The notes below the pieces were generated by a model that saw only the letters and a list, made by a program, of their open reading frames with translations, did no database searches and was not told where the DNA came from. From NCBI RefSeq assembly GCF_009017415.1, contig NC_092410.1, positions 2,418,001 through 2,482,000 of the forward strand: a stretch of DNA of 64,000 nucleotides, given 5' to 3'. Positions 24,031-37,026 of this stretch are shown one piece after another. The translations under genes were made by a program, and so were the position numbers. Origin of the DNA: Aspergillus flavus (lineage: Eukaryota > Ascomycota > Eurotiomycetes > Eurotiales > Aspergillaceae). The stretch's first letter is position 1. Each line of letters starts with the position of its first letter.

Positions 24031-25071
24031 GGGTGATGCACACGGCATCGTTCTTTGGCGGCTGACATCGCGGTGGGTGGACGTCTAGGTATCATTGCGC
24101 CAACTGTATCCTATTATCGGCATTCTAGTTGAGGTCCTTTGTATCACTATCTTTGTTTTTGTACCATTTCCTATTTGTGCCACTTTTCCCTCAATACTTG
24201 ACGCGTCTGTTATATTCGAATACAGGATAGTAAGTGTCATGGATACTTGGGAGAGGGCCCGCTATTTTTGAAATGAATGAATTGTATATAGATCTTGATT
24301 ATATAAGGTGAAATTAGGTTGCGCAAATTGGAGGCTCTATACATTCCTTGTTTCTGCTAAGGTCATAAAGCTCAACGCTGAGGAAATGGGATACCATTTC
24401 CGTGTGTAGTAAAGTAGTAATACTACTAGTAGTTATTAGACCCATTGGTCATCTGACCAAGCCCTGATACCACGTTTGATGCATAACGGTTGCAGGAAGT
24501 TTCAGAAATATTACCTACAGTACTACTAGTATTCGTATTGGGTTCTTCGGCGCTAATGCTACTTCCTAGTACCACTACTGCCACTCTCTGGAGTACAAAC
24601 AATACAAATCATGTGTGTGTGTACTGACAGGACCGCAGTCATGTGCTAGTCGAAGGATGCAAACAACGACTTCTTGGATTTAAGGCAAAGAACGGTTGCA
24701 TGCAAAGTGGAGCGAGAACAACGACCTCGGCGGGGGCAACTTTGTTCCAGGGATCCACCCGCACTCCGTCATAGGATCGGCCACCTTGTAACTGTAATGT
24801 GGTGAGGTAAGGGAATGGTATTGGTTGATTTCCATACGAGAGAGGTACTGTCCGTTTTACCTCTACTCTCACGCTCTCTCTTCTTACCTTTCCCCCATAT
24901 CGTGTCCTTTATCATACAGCATCTCCCCTTGTCTCTCCCTCTACCCTATCTCTATTTACCAGCGCTACTGGTTGAGGCTTGGTTTAGTTCGGTGCCTCCA
25001 TAGCTTCTCCGTTTCCGTCATATCCTCATGATGGACCTTTCGATGTTGCTATTGTGATTGACCGGCTCCTA
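24031..25071. other. Spacer COQ1 - NVJ2-like gene
   Basis: It contains the COQ1 3' flank, a stretch with repeated TACTACTAGTA-like words (about 24410-24550) and a C/T-rich leader (about 24840-25000) of the next gene. No protein-coding feature is supported apart from a short upstream ORF listed separately. Confidence 0.35.
25028..25057 (+). promoter_or_regulatory. Upstream ORF in leader of NVJ2-like gene
   Basis: A nine-codon ORF (MMDLSMLLL) ends 14 nt before the main ATG at 25072. If the transcript begins upstream of it, scanning ribosomes would meet it first, so it may lower translation of the main protein. The transcription start is not known from sequence. Confidence 0.35.
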
Positions 25072-27875
25072 ATGGGTTCCCTCGGCATCTTCCTCTTTGT
25101 ATACTTCCTCGGCGGACTGACTTTTATTCCACTGGTCCTGTCGCTAATCCTCCTGCACGCTTATTTGACCCTTCCGTCACCTCCGCCCGTCGAGCAGAGA
25201 TGCGAACTAGCCAAAGATCCTCTGCGGCGTCCTGGTGACGACCAATATAGCTTGAAATCCGGCACTGATGAGCTAGCAGAGAAGTTCCATCGTACGCACG
25301 AGTCGGATGTTGCAGCGGGCTATTTTGCCGTATGTCGCGAATATGTGCCCGGTGGAGTCAATGGAAAACCACCTGAGAGAACCACGCCGGCGGGCGAGGT
25401 GATCGCCGCGGAGAGCCCAAGCGTCTACCAGACGATGTATAGAAGTCTGTTTGACCGGAAGCAAACGCCAACGATTGAGCCAACTAAAAATAATGGGAAA
25501 AGCGGCAAGAAGGCGCGCAATGTATTTTACATTGTTCTCCGGTAATTATTCCTTTCCTTGCGTCTAGGTCCTTTGCGGATACTGATCATCATTGCACGGG
25601 CTATAGGCATGGTCATTTAATGCTTTACGACGATGCCAACCAGGTCGAGGTGCGATATGTTATTTCCCTTGCGCATCATGACGTAAATATCTGTGGTGGT
25701 GAAGGGGAAATTCAGGAAGGCGAGCTGTGGCTCAAGAGAAATGCTATCTGTCTTTCGCGACGACTGGAATCTCTTGCAGATCTAGGGGGACCATCGCCTC
25801 CATTTTTTCTTTTCTCGGAAAATCTGTCCGAAAAGGAAGATTTCTATTTCGCTATGCTCCAGAACCAATCCAGGATGTGGAACTCTCCTGACGCCCCTCC
25901 TAAACATCAGCCTTTCGATGTTAAGCATATCGTCACCCTTGTTCAACGATTACATTCATCCGAAGAACAACTACAGACGCGGTGGATCAATGCGGTCCTT
26001 GGGCGGTTGTTTCTTGCCATGTATAGAACGCCGGAGATGGAGGAGTTTGTCCGAAAAAAGATCACCAAGAAAATCTCTAGGGTCAACAAGCCGAACTTCA
26101 TCAGTAAAATTGGCCTACAAAGGATTGACATGGGTGAAGGGGCGCCATTTATCATCAATCCAAGGCTCAAAGATCTAACTGTTGACGGGAACTGCTGTGT
26201 AGAGACAGACGTTCAGTATAATGGCAACTTCCGAGTGGAGATCTCGGCCACAGTGCGCATTGACCTTGGACCTCGTTTCAAGGCCAGGGAAGTAGACATT
26301 GTTCTTGCCGTGGTGCTGAAGAAACTTCATGGTCATCTGTTGATACGGTTCAAGCCTCCTCCGAGCAATCGAGCCTGGATCTCCTTCGAAACGATGCCAA
26401 GCATGGACATGGATATTCAACCTATTGTCAGTTCAAAACAAATCACGTACGGTATTATTCTACGCACTATTGAGAGTCGTATAAGAGAAGTTGTCGCAGA
26501 AAGCGTTGTTCAGCCATTTTGGGATGATATCCCCTTCTTAGACACCGCCACGCAGCGTTTCCGTGGAGGAATTTGGCAACGAGATATCCCGACGCCGGAC
26601 ACGAAGGTCGACATACCAGACGAGAGTGGTGCTCAGCCTCCGACAACAGGAGCAGAGAAGGTAGATCTCGTCGATGTGCTAAAAACGAAAGACGAACGTA
26701 CAATGAGCGCGCCTGTGCTTTCTGAGTCTATACCTATCACGATGAAACCCCGCAAGGGCTCTAAAGGAGAGCTCGAAAGGAATAACTCAAGTGCCTCGTA
26801 CGCCGCTATTGAGAAATTCGGCAGTTCACCACCGCGTGCCATTCGATCCCAGACGTTCTCCAACGCCGCCGATCCCGTGCTTACAGCAGATAATGCAAAG
26901 ATCGACAAAGTCGTGTATGACGGCAAAGATGCAGAAAAGAGCAGTGCTGCTAGTGCCATGATTGAAATATCAAACCGCTCTCCTCCCGGGTCACCGAATA
27001 GATCACCGAGTGGCTCGCCGCCTACCGACAGTCATATGCCCCAAGACAATGCGTCTCAAAGCCGGGATCCGTCCATAGTAGAATCTATTGAGAGTGTGGG
27101 GGAGTTTAGCACCGACTCTTCTGTTCACCCTTCAACTGTTCATAAAACGAGCAGTTCGTCTCTTCGAAGTATGGCTGCCAGTTCCACCGCCTCACCGAGT
27201 GGCAACAAACCCAGACGAAGCACACTCGAGGCTCTGGCACGCTCAGTGACCTCTTCCACTACCGCCGAAAAGTCTCAAGTTTCTCTTTCGTTGGGCACAG
27301 CGACTTCTGTTGCGAAGAGATGGGGCTGGAATATGTTCAGTAAGGGGGAACAGAACGCTACTCACGAATCGCCCCGGCCTGCAGGTACACCAGAGGAGCC
27401 GATAGGCCGAGGACATCCTCTTCCGCCCCCCGGCACCCCATTGCCACGCCCTGAGTCATTTGTTTTCAAAAGGAACTCTGTTCCTGTAACCAAACGAAAA
27501 CCTGTCCCGCATAATGCATCTGCTGAGCAGCAGCCCAAAGGAGATGGCAAGAGGCGTGTCTCAAAGCCCCCTTTGCCTAGAAGAAATCCTATCTTTGACT
27601 CAGGAGATTCAGAGAATCATCCTGATGAGTTGCTGGTTGTCGAGGCCCCTTACGACTCAGGCCCTAATAGCCCGGTCGTTGATGTCGCCCCCGACAATGC
27701 TTTGCCGGGGCCCAGTACACAGCGGGACTCACCCACGTCTAAAGTGATTATGAGACGGTCTAACGAACTTTGGGAGAAAGCAAATGGACACGACCGATCC
27801 TCCCTGGTCGAGGACACCGAGGCTGACAAACACGGCATGGCAATATTATCAGCAACTGACGGCATCATTCCGTGA
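25072..27875 (+). CDS. SMP-domain lipid-transfer protein at ER contact sites (Nvj2/TEX2-like)
   Basis: Two exons (25072-25541, 25607-27875) encode 912 residues. A hydrophobic N-terminal segment (about residues 5-33) would anchor the protein in the ER. A PH-like region follows (RHGHLMLYDD to SLAHHDVNICGG). The SMP domain comes next, from about residue 270 (QTRWINAVLGRLFLAMYRTPEMEEFVRKKITKK) to about residue 485 (ITYGIILRTIESRIREVV). SMP domains form tubes that carry lipids between membranes; yeast Nvj2 works at ER-vacuole and ER-Golgi contacts. The C-terminal half is Ser/Pro-rich and low complexity with basic patches. The open frame extends upstream only to a GTG; the ATG at 25072 begins MGSLGIFLFVYF and is preferred. 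The PH call is by position and fold-like pattern, not strong motif. Confidence 0.88.
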
Positions 27876-28675
27876 AGGGCGATGTGATATGGAAACGGAT
27901 GCTGTCGAGCCTATCGAGCAGAGCTCGGTGTCGATGCGGACGGGTCCATCTTATAATGATCGATTTCCGTGCCCAACTTGCCAATGTGGGTCCTATGCTC
28001 TTTTCCCTTTCACTTCCTCTTTTTGTTTGCATTGCAGCATGGCCGCTTGTCCTATGTATACCCTCTGGCCAGTTATATGATCTGATCGGCATCATCAGAT
28101 GGTGTTTAAGGAGCGATGTTCAACTTTCAATTCGTCATAGTCCGGTGTCAACTTATGACTGTTGGCCCGGGTATGGACGTAAGGGTGAATACATGACTGT
28201 GTCTTACACCTTTAATTTGTTTCTCTCTCCTTTCTTATTGGAAAAAGGGGCTGCCTGGAGTAGCGTGTTAGGCATCCAAGTAAAATCCTGTAGTGACCAA
28301 GGGTGAGAAACGTAGTACTAGACTGCAAGTATATAGATATGCCCAATCAGAGGGAGGGGAACTCAGGAGGTGACGAAGCGGCGCCAAGACACGCGATGAA
28401 CTGCAGGCGTCAGCTTTCCCGCCAAACGTCATTTATGCTCCTCGACAGATGCTTTTAACTTCTCTACACTCAGTGTTCTTATCATCCACCACCCCTTTTT
28501 TTGTAATTCCATTGACTTTTCAATCGCTCTTCATTGTCGGTCGGCGCAGGTTTTGCCCGTCAGAGCACAATCGAATTGCGCTGTTTGGACTCGGGCCCAC
28601 CGGCTCCCGCCGCACATAGTTGTCTGCTCCCCTGATCCCACCCCCCGACAATTTACAGGTCTGCAGCCCGTCACA
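27876..28675. other. Spacer NVJ2-like gene - SLA2
   Basis: This 800-bp tandem intergenic region serves as NVJ2 3' flank and SLA2 promoter. Open frames overlapping its left part are weak and unsupported. No RNA gene was seen. Confidence 0.35.
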
Positions 28676-31600
28676 ATGAGTCGGTAAGTGTTTTTGGGAC
28701 GTTTGGCAACGGGGATTGCAGCTATAAGATAACTAATCAATCTGAACCACTAGCACGGAGGCAGATTTGGCGATTAACATTCGCAAAGCTACCAGCATCG
28801 GTAAGTTCATGCCCGAAGTATCTCTCTCACTCTGGTACCTGGTTCTTGTGGCTGACGCACTGTAATAGAGGAAAGCGCTCCGAAACGTATGGATTTCCCT
28901 CCCCTATTGTCCTATCTCTATCCAGTTCTATTCGCACCCTGATGCCGTCATCGTACCTCCATTGATCCGTTACACCAGGGAAACATGTTCGGAGCTGCAT
29001 TGTGTATACATGGGACCACAAATCATCTGCCGCTTTCTGGGCTGGCATGAAAGTGTATGTTGCTCAGATACTACCTGGTCCTTTATATTGCAACTGACCG
29101 CCTTCGATGCAGTCAACCGGTCCTTGCCGACGAGGTACAGACGTTCAAAGCCCTGATAACGATACATAAGGTTCTGCAAGAGGGACATCCCATCGTGGTT
29201 CGGGAGGCGCAGCAGCACGCCAATTGGATAGACAGTCTGATGCGCGGTGTAGGAGGCGATGGCATCCGCGGTACGCAAAGCTTACAGGCTGAACGACGCA
29301 CTCGAATCGGTTTATGCTGACAGGCGGCATAGGCTATGGTCCTCTTATCCGAGAATATGTTTTCTTCCTGGAGTCCAAGTTGGCGTTTCACCGGAATCAT
29401 CCCGAATTTAACGGTATTTGGCGGAACGAAGTTTGAATTACCCGATCCAGGACTAAGTGTTTGGCAGGTCTGTTTGAATATGAGGAGTACATCAGTCTGA
29501 AGACGATCAATGATCCGAATGAAGGGTAAGCACGCCCAGTGTCTCTTAATCATATGCTTGCTTACAGGAATCTAGTTACGAGACTATCTCGGACCTCATG
29601 ACTTTGCAAGACCAGATAGATGCGTTCCAGAAATTGATCTTTTCGCATTTCCAATCAGGGACAAATAACGAGTGTCGGATTTCTGCACTAGTACCGTTGG
29701 TGCAGGAGAGCTACGGCATTTATAAATTTATCACTAGCATGCTGAGAGCCATGCATACGAGTAGGTCTTACCTTCCATCTTGCTGTTTAGGTAAGCTGAC
29801 CTTGTCATAGCCACGGGTGACGCCGAGGCCCTGGAACCACTCCGTGGTCGTTATGATGCTCAACACTATCGACTTGTTCGGTTCTACTACGAGTGCTCGA
29901 ACTTGCGCTATCTGACCAGCCTTATCACTATTCCTAAGCTTCCTCAAAACCCACCCAACCTGCTTTCCGACGATGATGAACGTCCCGCTTTACCCAGACG
30001 ACCGACGAAAGAAATCGAGCAGGAGCCCACTCCGCCGCCAAAGGCCCCACCCGCTGATCCCGAACCCATTAACGACTTTTGGACCACAGAAGCCAAGCGC
30101 CAGCAAGAGGAATTTGAAGCGGAACAGCGCCGCCTGCAGCAGCAATGGGAGGAGCAGCAGCGGCAACAGATCCTCGCGCAACAGCAAGCCCAACACGATT
30201 TTGAGGAACAGCAACGTCTTCAGGCGGAGCAACAGCGGCTTGCACAGGAGCAACTTCTGCGCGACCAGTACCAGACACAGACTCAGGGTCGGCTGGCCGA
30301 GCTCGAACAAGAGAACTTGAACGCGCGAGCCCAGTATGAGCGGGACCAGCTTATGCTGCAGCAATACGATCGTCGTGTGAAAGACCTGGAAGAGCAGATG
30401 AACCAACTGACCTCGAACTTGAATATGCAAAGTGCCTCAAAAGATGAGCAGATCCGATCTCTCCAGGAGCAAGTCAACACATGGCGGTCCAAGTATGAGG
30501 CGCTGGCGAAGCTCTACTCCCAGCTCCGACAGGAGCACCTAGACCTCTTGCAGACAACCAAGAGCCTCAAGTTAAAGGCGGCGTCGGCACAGGAGGCGAT
30601 CGAACGGCGCGAGAAGCTTGAAAGAGAGCTCAAAACGAAGAACCTAGAGCTAGCCGATATGATCCGGGAAAGGGACCGTGCCCTACACGACCGGGATCGT
30701 TTGACTGGAAATAACAAGGAAGAGCTGGAGAAGGTCAAGAGAGAGCTGCGCCTTGCAATCGAGCGGGCCGAGAATGCCGAGCGTCAGAAAGGTACCGAGA
30801 TCTCTACCCTGTTGTCCAAATACAACCGGGAGATGGCCGATTTGGAAGAAGCTCTCAGAGTAAGTCTTCTCGCAGGAAAGAAATAGGAATGCCAGGCATT
30901 GACCAGGGACAGAACAAAAACCGTGCTCTCGAAGATATTTCTTCTCGAAATGCAGACCGCCAAGGTGACCATGATGCCGTGCTCCGCGAGAAGGATGAAG
31001 AGATCGAGGTCTACAAGTCCGGAATGGAACAGGCTCTTATGGAACTGGAGGAACTCAAAATGGTATGCACTTGAGTCGGTAAATGACGGGGAGGATGCGA
31101 GCTAACTGCTACCAGAACCAAGGCGATGTCGACAATGCGCTGGATTCGCAGATTGACACCGTTTTGCATAGCACCGTTGCCAAGATCAACGATATCATCG
31201 ACTCTGTGCTCCAAACAGGTGTGCAACGAGTCGATGACGCCCTGTATGAGCTCGACTCCAGTATGCAGGCTGGTAACCAGAATGCGTCCCCACCATACGT
31301 GCTGTCTCAAATAGAGAAGGCCTCTGCATCCGCCACTGAGTTCTCTACAGCGTTCAACAACTTCATCGCCGACGGCCCGAATAGTACCCATGCTGAGATT
31401 ATTCGGACGGTTTCTATCTTCTCCGGCTCGGTTGCCGATGTCCTCAGTAACACAAAGGGATTGACACGGTTCGCTAACGACGACAAGAGCGCAGACCAAT
31501 TGATCAATGCTGCCCGCAAGTCCGCACAGGCCACGGTGCGGTTCTTCCGTGGACTCCAGTCTTTCCGGCTGGAGGGTTTGGAGGCTGATCACAAGACCGA

Positions 31601-32491
31601 TGTGGTTATTAACAACAACCTAGAGGTACAGAGGGACCTGCAGTCACTATCGAAACTTGTCGAGACCTTTGCGCCCAAGAGTACCAAGATCAGTACTAAT
31701 GGCGATCTGGGCGACCTTGTGGATCAGGAACTGACCAAGGCGGCTGACGCTATCGACGCCGCGGCCGCGCGATTGGCCAAGCTCAAGAAAAAGCCTCGTG
31801 ATGGCTTCTCGACATACGAGTTACGTATCAACGATGTGATTGTGGAGGCGGCCATTGCAGTTACTAATGCAATTGCGGAACTGATTAAGGCCGCCACTGA
31901 GTCCCAGCAGGAGATTGTTCGCGAAGGCCGGGGTAGCTCATCGAGAACGGCGTTCTACAAGAAGAATAATCGTTGGACAGAGGGACTAATCTCGGCCGCC
32001 AAGGCTGTTGCTACTTCCACCAACACTCTTATCGAGACGGCCGACGGGGTCATTTCTGGTCGTAACTCTCCGGAACAACTGATCGTGGCCAGTAACGACG
32101 TGGCCGCTAGTACGGCACAGTTGGTGGCGGCCAGTCGCGTCAAAGCATCGTTCATGAGCAAGACCCAAGATCGCTTAGAGGCAGCTAGTAAAGCAGTCGG
32201 TGCGGCATGTCGGGCTCTGGTCCGTCAGGTACAGGAAATCATTGCCGAGCGGAACCAGGATGGCTCGGAGAAGGTTGACTACGCCAAGCTTAGCTCGCAC
32301 GAGTTCAAAGTGCGCGAAATGGAGCAACAGGTACGTCTCGCTTTCCCCCCCTCCCTCTCTACCATCTACGGATCGGTGTGGATGCTGACAGGGGTTGATT
32401 ACAGGTTGAGATTCTTCAACTGGAGAATAGCCTTGCTCAGGCGCGGCAGCGTTTGGGAGAGATGCGCAAGATCTCGTACCAGGAGGACTGA
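28676..32491 (+). CDS. sla2: Endocytic clathrin/actin adaptor Sla2 (End4/HIP1R family)
   Basis: Twelve exons join to 1043 residues: 28676-28683, 28754-28800, 28869-28886, 28979-29054, 29113-29270, 29333-29413, 29468-29525, 29576-29760, 29811-30859, 30913-31062, 31116-32330, 32405-32491. The protein links clathrin-coated pits and PI(4,5)P2 to cortical actin and is needed for polarised growth and endocytosis. The ANTH domain is N-terminal (TEADLAINIRKATS, IVYTWDHKSSAAFWAGMK, TFKALITIHKVLQEGHP). A Pro-rich linker is followed by a long Gln/Glu-rich coiled coil, and the talin-like I/LWEQ actin-binding (THATCH) domain occupies the last about 250 residues. Exons are very small at the 5' end (8, 47 and 18 nt). 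Exon 10 is joined at acceptor 30912, the least certain junction. In Eurotiales SLA2 is the standard flank of the mating-type locus, and it is so here. Confidence 0.95.
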
Positions 32492-34047
32492 ATTACAGGG
32501 GATCCGAGAGGGTTGCCCCGCGTTGGACAAAGATGTCGAGCGGAGGCTACACAGATTCAAGGATGGTGTGTATGTTGTGCGTGGGTGTCGCAGACGAAGC
32601 TTAACCTTGGTTGGGAGGCACAGGGTTGCACTATTCCGTACTCCCTTGTCCCGCTTTGTCTTAATCTTTTTTATTATTTTTACCAATCTCCTTCGTTGTA
32701 GGCATTTTTCTTGTGTCTGTTTGGATATATACCAGTAGAAGCAATCCACTTGAATTTCCTTTCCCCGTCAGACGCCTTCCCTAGTGAGTTAAAGCGTACC
32801 AGACTAAAATTCATTCATCAACCGAAAAGGCTCCAATGGTTTCGAGCACACGATCCGCACAGACGCTTCTCCTTCTTCCCCATGGACCCCGACAAGAAAG
32901 AATGAAAACGCCGCCACGGGATGACACCCAAGGAACACCAGTTCATGGCTGACCGATATAGTTTCATTCGAGGACCACACGACGTTCAGCAGACCATCCT
33001 TTTGGCAAATGGAGCCGGGTTCAAAACAACCGACTGGAATTCTTTGTTTCAGTTGTCTCCTCCATGGAACAAAATCCAAGTAAACGACGAATGAGGTGCA
33101 CCCGACGCTTCAGCTGCGGGTTCCGCCCATGGCCTAGTGGAAAACCTTAAAAGTTGGTTCTTTTTTTATTTTTATTTTTATTTTTACTTCTTTGTGTTGC
33201 ACCATTTCAATCTGTCCGTCCCTTCCGATTCGATCCCTGACAGACCGGATCTTGGCGTCTACTTCGGTCTAGACTGCAATGGGGACTTTTCTTCATTGTA
33301 TGCTATTTTCTGTTTATGGAGTGTACATATATGTGGTTGAGTGATCTAGTGATCTAATACATGCAATTGGCCCGATCCGAAGCGAGCTTCAAAGTCAGCC
33401 GGTCAACGGCGTTTGTTGGTTGAAACCCTAATCAACCCCCGAATGAACAATTCCCGTATTCGTTTCCCCGGACGTTCACTGGGAAGAAACAGAAACAAAA
33501 AAAAAAAAAAAAAAAAAAAAAAAGAAAAGAAGAAAAGAAAAGAAAAATTTACAAAATCAGTGGTGAAATACAACTTATGAAGGAGTAAAATACAAGAAAT
33601 GCGTTCAATGCAGAAAAAGACGAAGCAGTCAAGGAAAGTCGTGTCTGGTATCAAATCAAGGTCATGCGAGGATATTAATCATGTCATACGTGGACTGGAT
33701 ATGTACGAACCGGGAAAGAGAAAGGAAATGAACAAAGATCTATGGGGGAGCAGGAGAAAGCGTCGCCCATGAATGAAGGAACCGGGGGATGCGTCGAATG
33801 CTCATCGCATTGCGGCTTTCTTCGCCGCTGCAACAAAGACCGCATCCACCTTCGGGCATTGGTTCCTTGAACAGCTTTGGCTGATTGTAAGCGCCATCGA
33901 TGTGGAGGCTAAAAGTAGATGCTGAATATTTACGGCTCGGGGTTTAGATGGCTTTGTCGGGTTCAGGTTGCGTTGGTGGATATCTAGCTTCGATGCAGGA
34001 AATGTGAGGAAAGGAGGCAAGAGCAGTTGGCCCGAACTATTCGTGAC
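32492..34047. other. Spacer between convergent SLA2 and MAT1-1-1
   Basis: The 3' flanks of SLA2 and MAT1-1-1 meet here. It contains T-rich sequence near 33160-33190, a 27-A tract and short open frames without recognisable homology. One idiomorph border may lie here, but it cannot be placed without a MAT1-2 sequence for comparison. Confidence 0.4.
33497..33523 (+). repeat. Poly-A tract (27 nt)
   Basis: A run of 27 A is followed by A/G-rich sequence to about 33547. No coding sequence precedes it that would mark a retroposed copy, so I treat it as a simple repeat. Confidence 0.9.
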
Positions 34048-35215
34048 TCAAATATCAACGAATCTAGAGAAGTCATAGGCTTCCAGTGGATCGTAGTGCA
34101 GCGGATCATAGGGCATCAGTGGTGTTTGTAGTGCGGCATCGTAAGTGAACATTGCGTTCTCCTCATCCAAGCCTGGGAATTGGATGTTATCGAAATCAAA
34201 ACGATTTGACGTGCTTGAATCCGAGTAAAGCTGAGGGCGGTTGCAGATACCCACTACTTCCATTGCATCGAGCGGGGGTTCATCAGCAATTGTGCTCAAG
34301 TCACTAGTGTTTGGCGAAAACGTATCTTCAGTTTGCTCCGGTGAAGATATTTCCATAGCTGGATTCGTTTTGTAAACATCGGTTACAATAGTATGGTTGC
34401 CAGATACCCGAATACTGTTGTTCTTGTGGACAACCAAGGTCGGCTGAGCAGCAAAAGCCATAACCGGGGCACTGTTGTTATTGCTTGCCTTGCTCTTCCG
34501 ATTTTTCTCGGAAACATAGCCACTGGTGTAGCAATGTTTAACTATATCATTGACAGAATAGTTGGTCGAAATATCGGCTTCATTCGCAGTCGTCGCCTTA
34601 ACCCTAGCTATAGTATATTGTTGCTGATCGTCGACATCCAGTTGCCAGCCCATAACTTCAAGATAACGACTTGGTCCAATTATACCAATGAACTGTGCAC
34701 TCAAACCCAGAAAAGGTTCCAGAGAAACATCACTATCGTGGTCATCGCGAATGATGGAGTAGGCTTTGGCAAGTATTGCCCATTTGGCTTTGAATGGATC
34801 GTTCTGCCACAGGAAGCGAAGAATGCCCGACTTTGCCTTCTGAGTGAGGTCAGGGAACATGACGGAGTAATAGCCTAGTATTGTTAGAATGTGGAATTCG
34901 CTCGATCATGGTACAAGGACACTCACTCCTAAAGGCAATGAAACTATTGAGCGGCCTTCGTTTTGCATCTGAGGCACGCTTCCCCCGCGAAACTGAGGAC
35001 CGTGGGTTAGCACTCGCAGGGTTGGTAGATCCATTATTTTTGTCTGCCTTGAACTCCAAGCAAGATTGAAAATTTTCTTTCGGATATGAAGATTGAGTAT
35101 TTTCCTGAGATTTTGCGTCCTGGAGGTACTTGAGCAGCTCCTCCAACTGCTCGGGTGGCATGGTCATCAAGAATGCGTTAAACGCACGCTGGAGGGGAGA
35201 CACTGTGGTTTCCAT
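34048..35215 (-). CDS. MAT1-1-1: Mating-type protein MAT1-1-1 (alpha-box transcription factor)
   Basis: Two exons (35215-34927, 34874-34048) encode 371 residues. This is the alpha-domain regulator that sets MAT1-1 identity and controls pheromone/receptor genes and sexual development. The alpha box starts near residue 85 (KRRPLNSFIAFRS), crosses the single intron inside a Ser codon, and continues YYSVMFPDLTQKAKSGILRFLW and DPFKAKWAILAKAYSIIRD. Intron position within the RS-YYS junction is the one conserved in ascomycete MAT1-1-1 genes. The N-terminus (PPEQLEELLKYLQDA) and acidic C-terminus (YDFSRFVDI) are less conserved. It lies between SLA2 and APN2, the expected context. No frameshift or stop is seen, so the gene looks functional. 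Confidence 0.96.
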
Positions 35216-37026
35216 CCTGGCGGAAACCCTGAAAGGTTGAAATAGAAGTCAGACTATGAAGTTGTACCTTGTCAACTGGGAACGATGCAAAATAATGGAG
35301 GAAAGTCTGGACGTAGAAAAAGTGGCTTGGGCTTTCGAAATTTTGATGGTACAAAACTGAAGAATAGAAAGAGGAGAAGAGGAATAGTGCAGAAGACAAG
35401 AAATACTCTGTGTTAGTCTTCGACAAAGGCAGGCTTAGTGAGTTTGGGGGGCTGGGTAAACAAAGAAATGCCTTACGGCTCGTTAACTGAGACCTCCGAT
35501 GGTACATTCACTCACTAATGGGCTTGTGTTGACTTTTGCCACTTTGCGAAGCCTTCCCAAGCGCCTTAGACATAACCAATAATTATCTAGTACTTTGGAA
35601 GCGCTACTACTTGAGATTGATTCTCCAAATCAGACAATTTGATGCCAAAATACTATATACAAGCAGGCAGAAGATATATAACTCAAACCTAAATAATCTT
35701 AGCTTATTTTATAAATGCTATCTTACATGCAGTGCAAGCAGAATATAACACATAGTACATTTTCTAATGCTCTACAATAATTCACTGGAAGTTTTCGCCT
35801 GTGTTCTCCTATGTTAACACAACAATGACATCAGCAAATATTTTGAAGAAATATCGAAAGACCCAGTTTGACGAGGTCAAAATGTAGTTCTGCTGGCTGG
35901 TTTTAGGATTTAGAAAAAGGTATGCAGGTAATCAATTGACCACCCAACTGAAAACCCACAAGTTATCCATAAATAAGCTTCAATATTCACAAAGCCAGTG
36001 CTCTAATCCGAGCGAGCGACTGAGATTCTTATGGCCGCAGAAAAGTGCGTCAAACGCTATCATTCTACTGGTGTACCTTAGAATAGGGATGGTGGACGTT
36101 TGGGTTGATGGGCGCATAATCAGATTACTTGGCTTCGTTACGTTGCTATTCTTCAATCACTTCTTTGGCAGTTTAGATCTCAAGATTGACTAAAGCATCT
36201 TGAGATTTATGGTCTCGTGAATGCCTCCACGACGTTGGAAGACTGGTGTAGCTCCATTTTCAGGGAACTAATTCTACCAGCAACCTAAGGTAGGGAAACT
36301 CGGTTTCTTTAATTGCATTTCTAGCTATCGCCGCAAAAAACAATCTTTATTTGCTCAGGCTATGGGTGTTTCCTTTTGCTTATTCTTTCTATTCAATACC
36401 CTTAATCGTTGATTACCTCGTTCTTTGCTTTTCTTATGCACGTTCAGTTCATTTAACAATATACTTACGTATTTTTCATTACCTATTGCAACGTACTATA
36501 TTCAAATCCTACTTCCCATTGAGCTGGTGTATTCCAAAAACATCTTTTGTTCCCTAACTTTACTTGACACTAATTGCTTATGCTATTTATGCGAGTGGCC
36601 AGCTGTTGATAAGCTGACTTTGTGGTGAAATGGTGAAGATAAAACTCGATCGAACTGGATTTAGGTCCCTCGAGCCGGGAATAAAGATATACCAGATTAT
36701 GAAGAAACACTGAGCTACTCAGCCCTGCACCATACGCCAAGCTACACTGCTCCTCTCCAATCCAGAAGCCTGAGCCACTTAGGTCTCCTGCGTCCGGAGT
36801 CAGAGTGGTGTATTTTCCTTTGTGCATATTACGAAACTGTTCTTGTTAGCTATTAACAGGAATGTGACCAGGTAGCATTATAGTTGACTCTACAATTTTT
36901 GGAAGCAGTCAAGTCTCTCTTATACTGAAACCATGACGGTTGGAGTTGTATCAGCAATGGGTACAAAGGGGTATCATCCAAATCCCGGGAATGATTATAC
37001 TCCATGTAAAGTCAACGGGCTCCATG
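35216..37026. other. AT-rich non-coding part of the MAT1-1 idiomorph / APN2 3' flank
   Basis: This 1.8-kb stretch upstream of MAT1-1-1 looks AT-rich compared with the flanking genes. It must contain the MAT1-1-1 promoter. I find no HMG-box, no second MAT1-1 gene and no transposase motif. The open frames are short and unconvincing. Confidence 0.45.

Noticed and set aside
28861..29330. Several minus-strand ORFs of 60-146 codons opposite SLA2 exons
   Set aside because: They are shadows of the multi-exon SLA2 gene.
33802..34020. 72-residue minus-strand ORF just downstream of MAT1-1-1
   Set aside because: It has no recognisable motif and weak composition. It is better explained as the MAT1-1-1 3' flank; nothing supports a second MAT gene.
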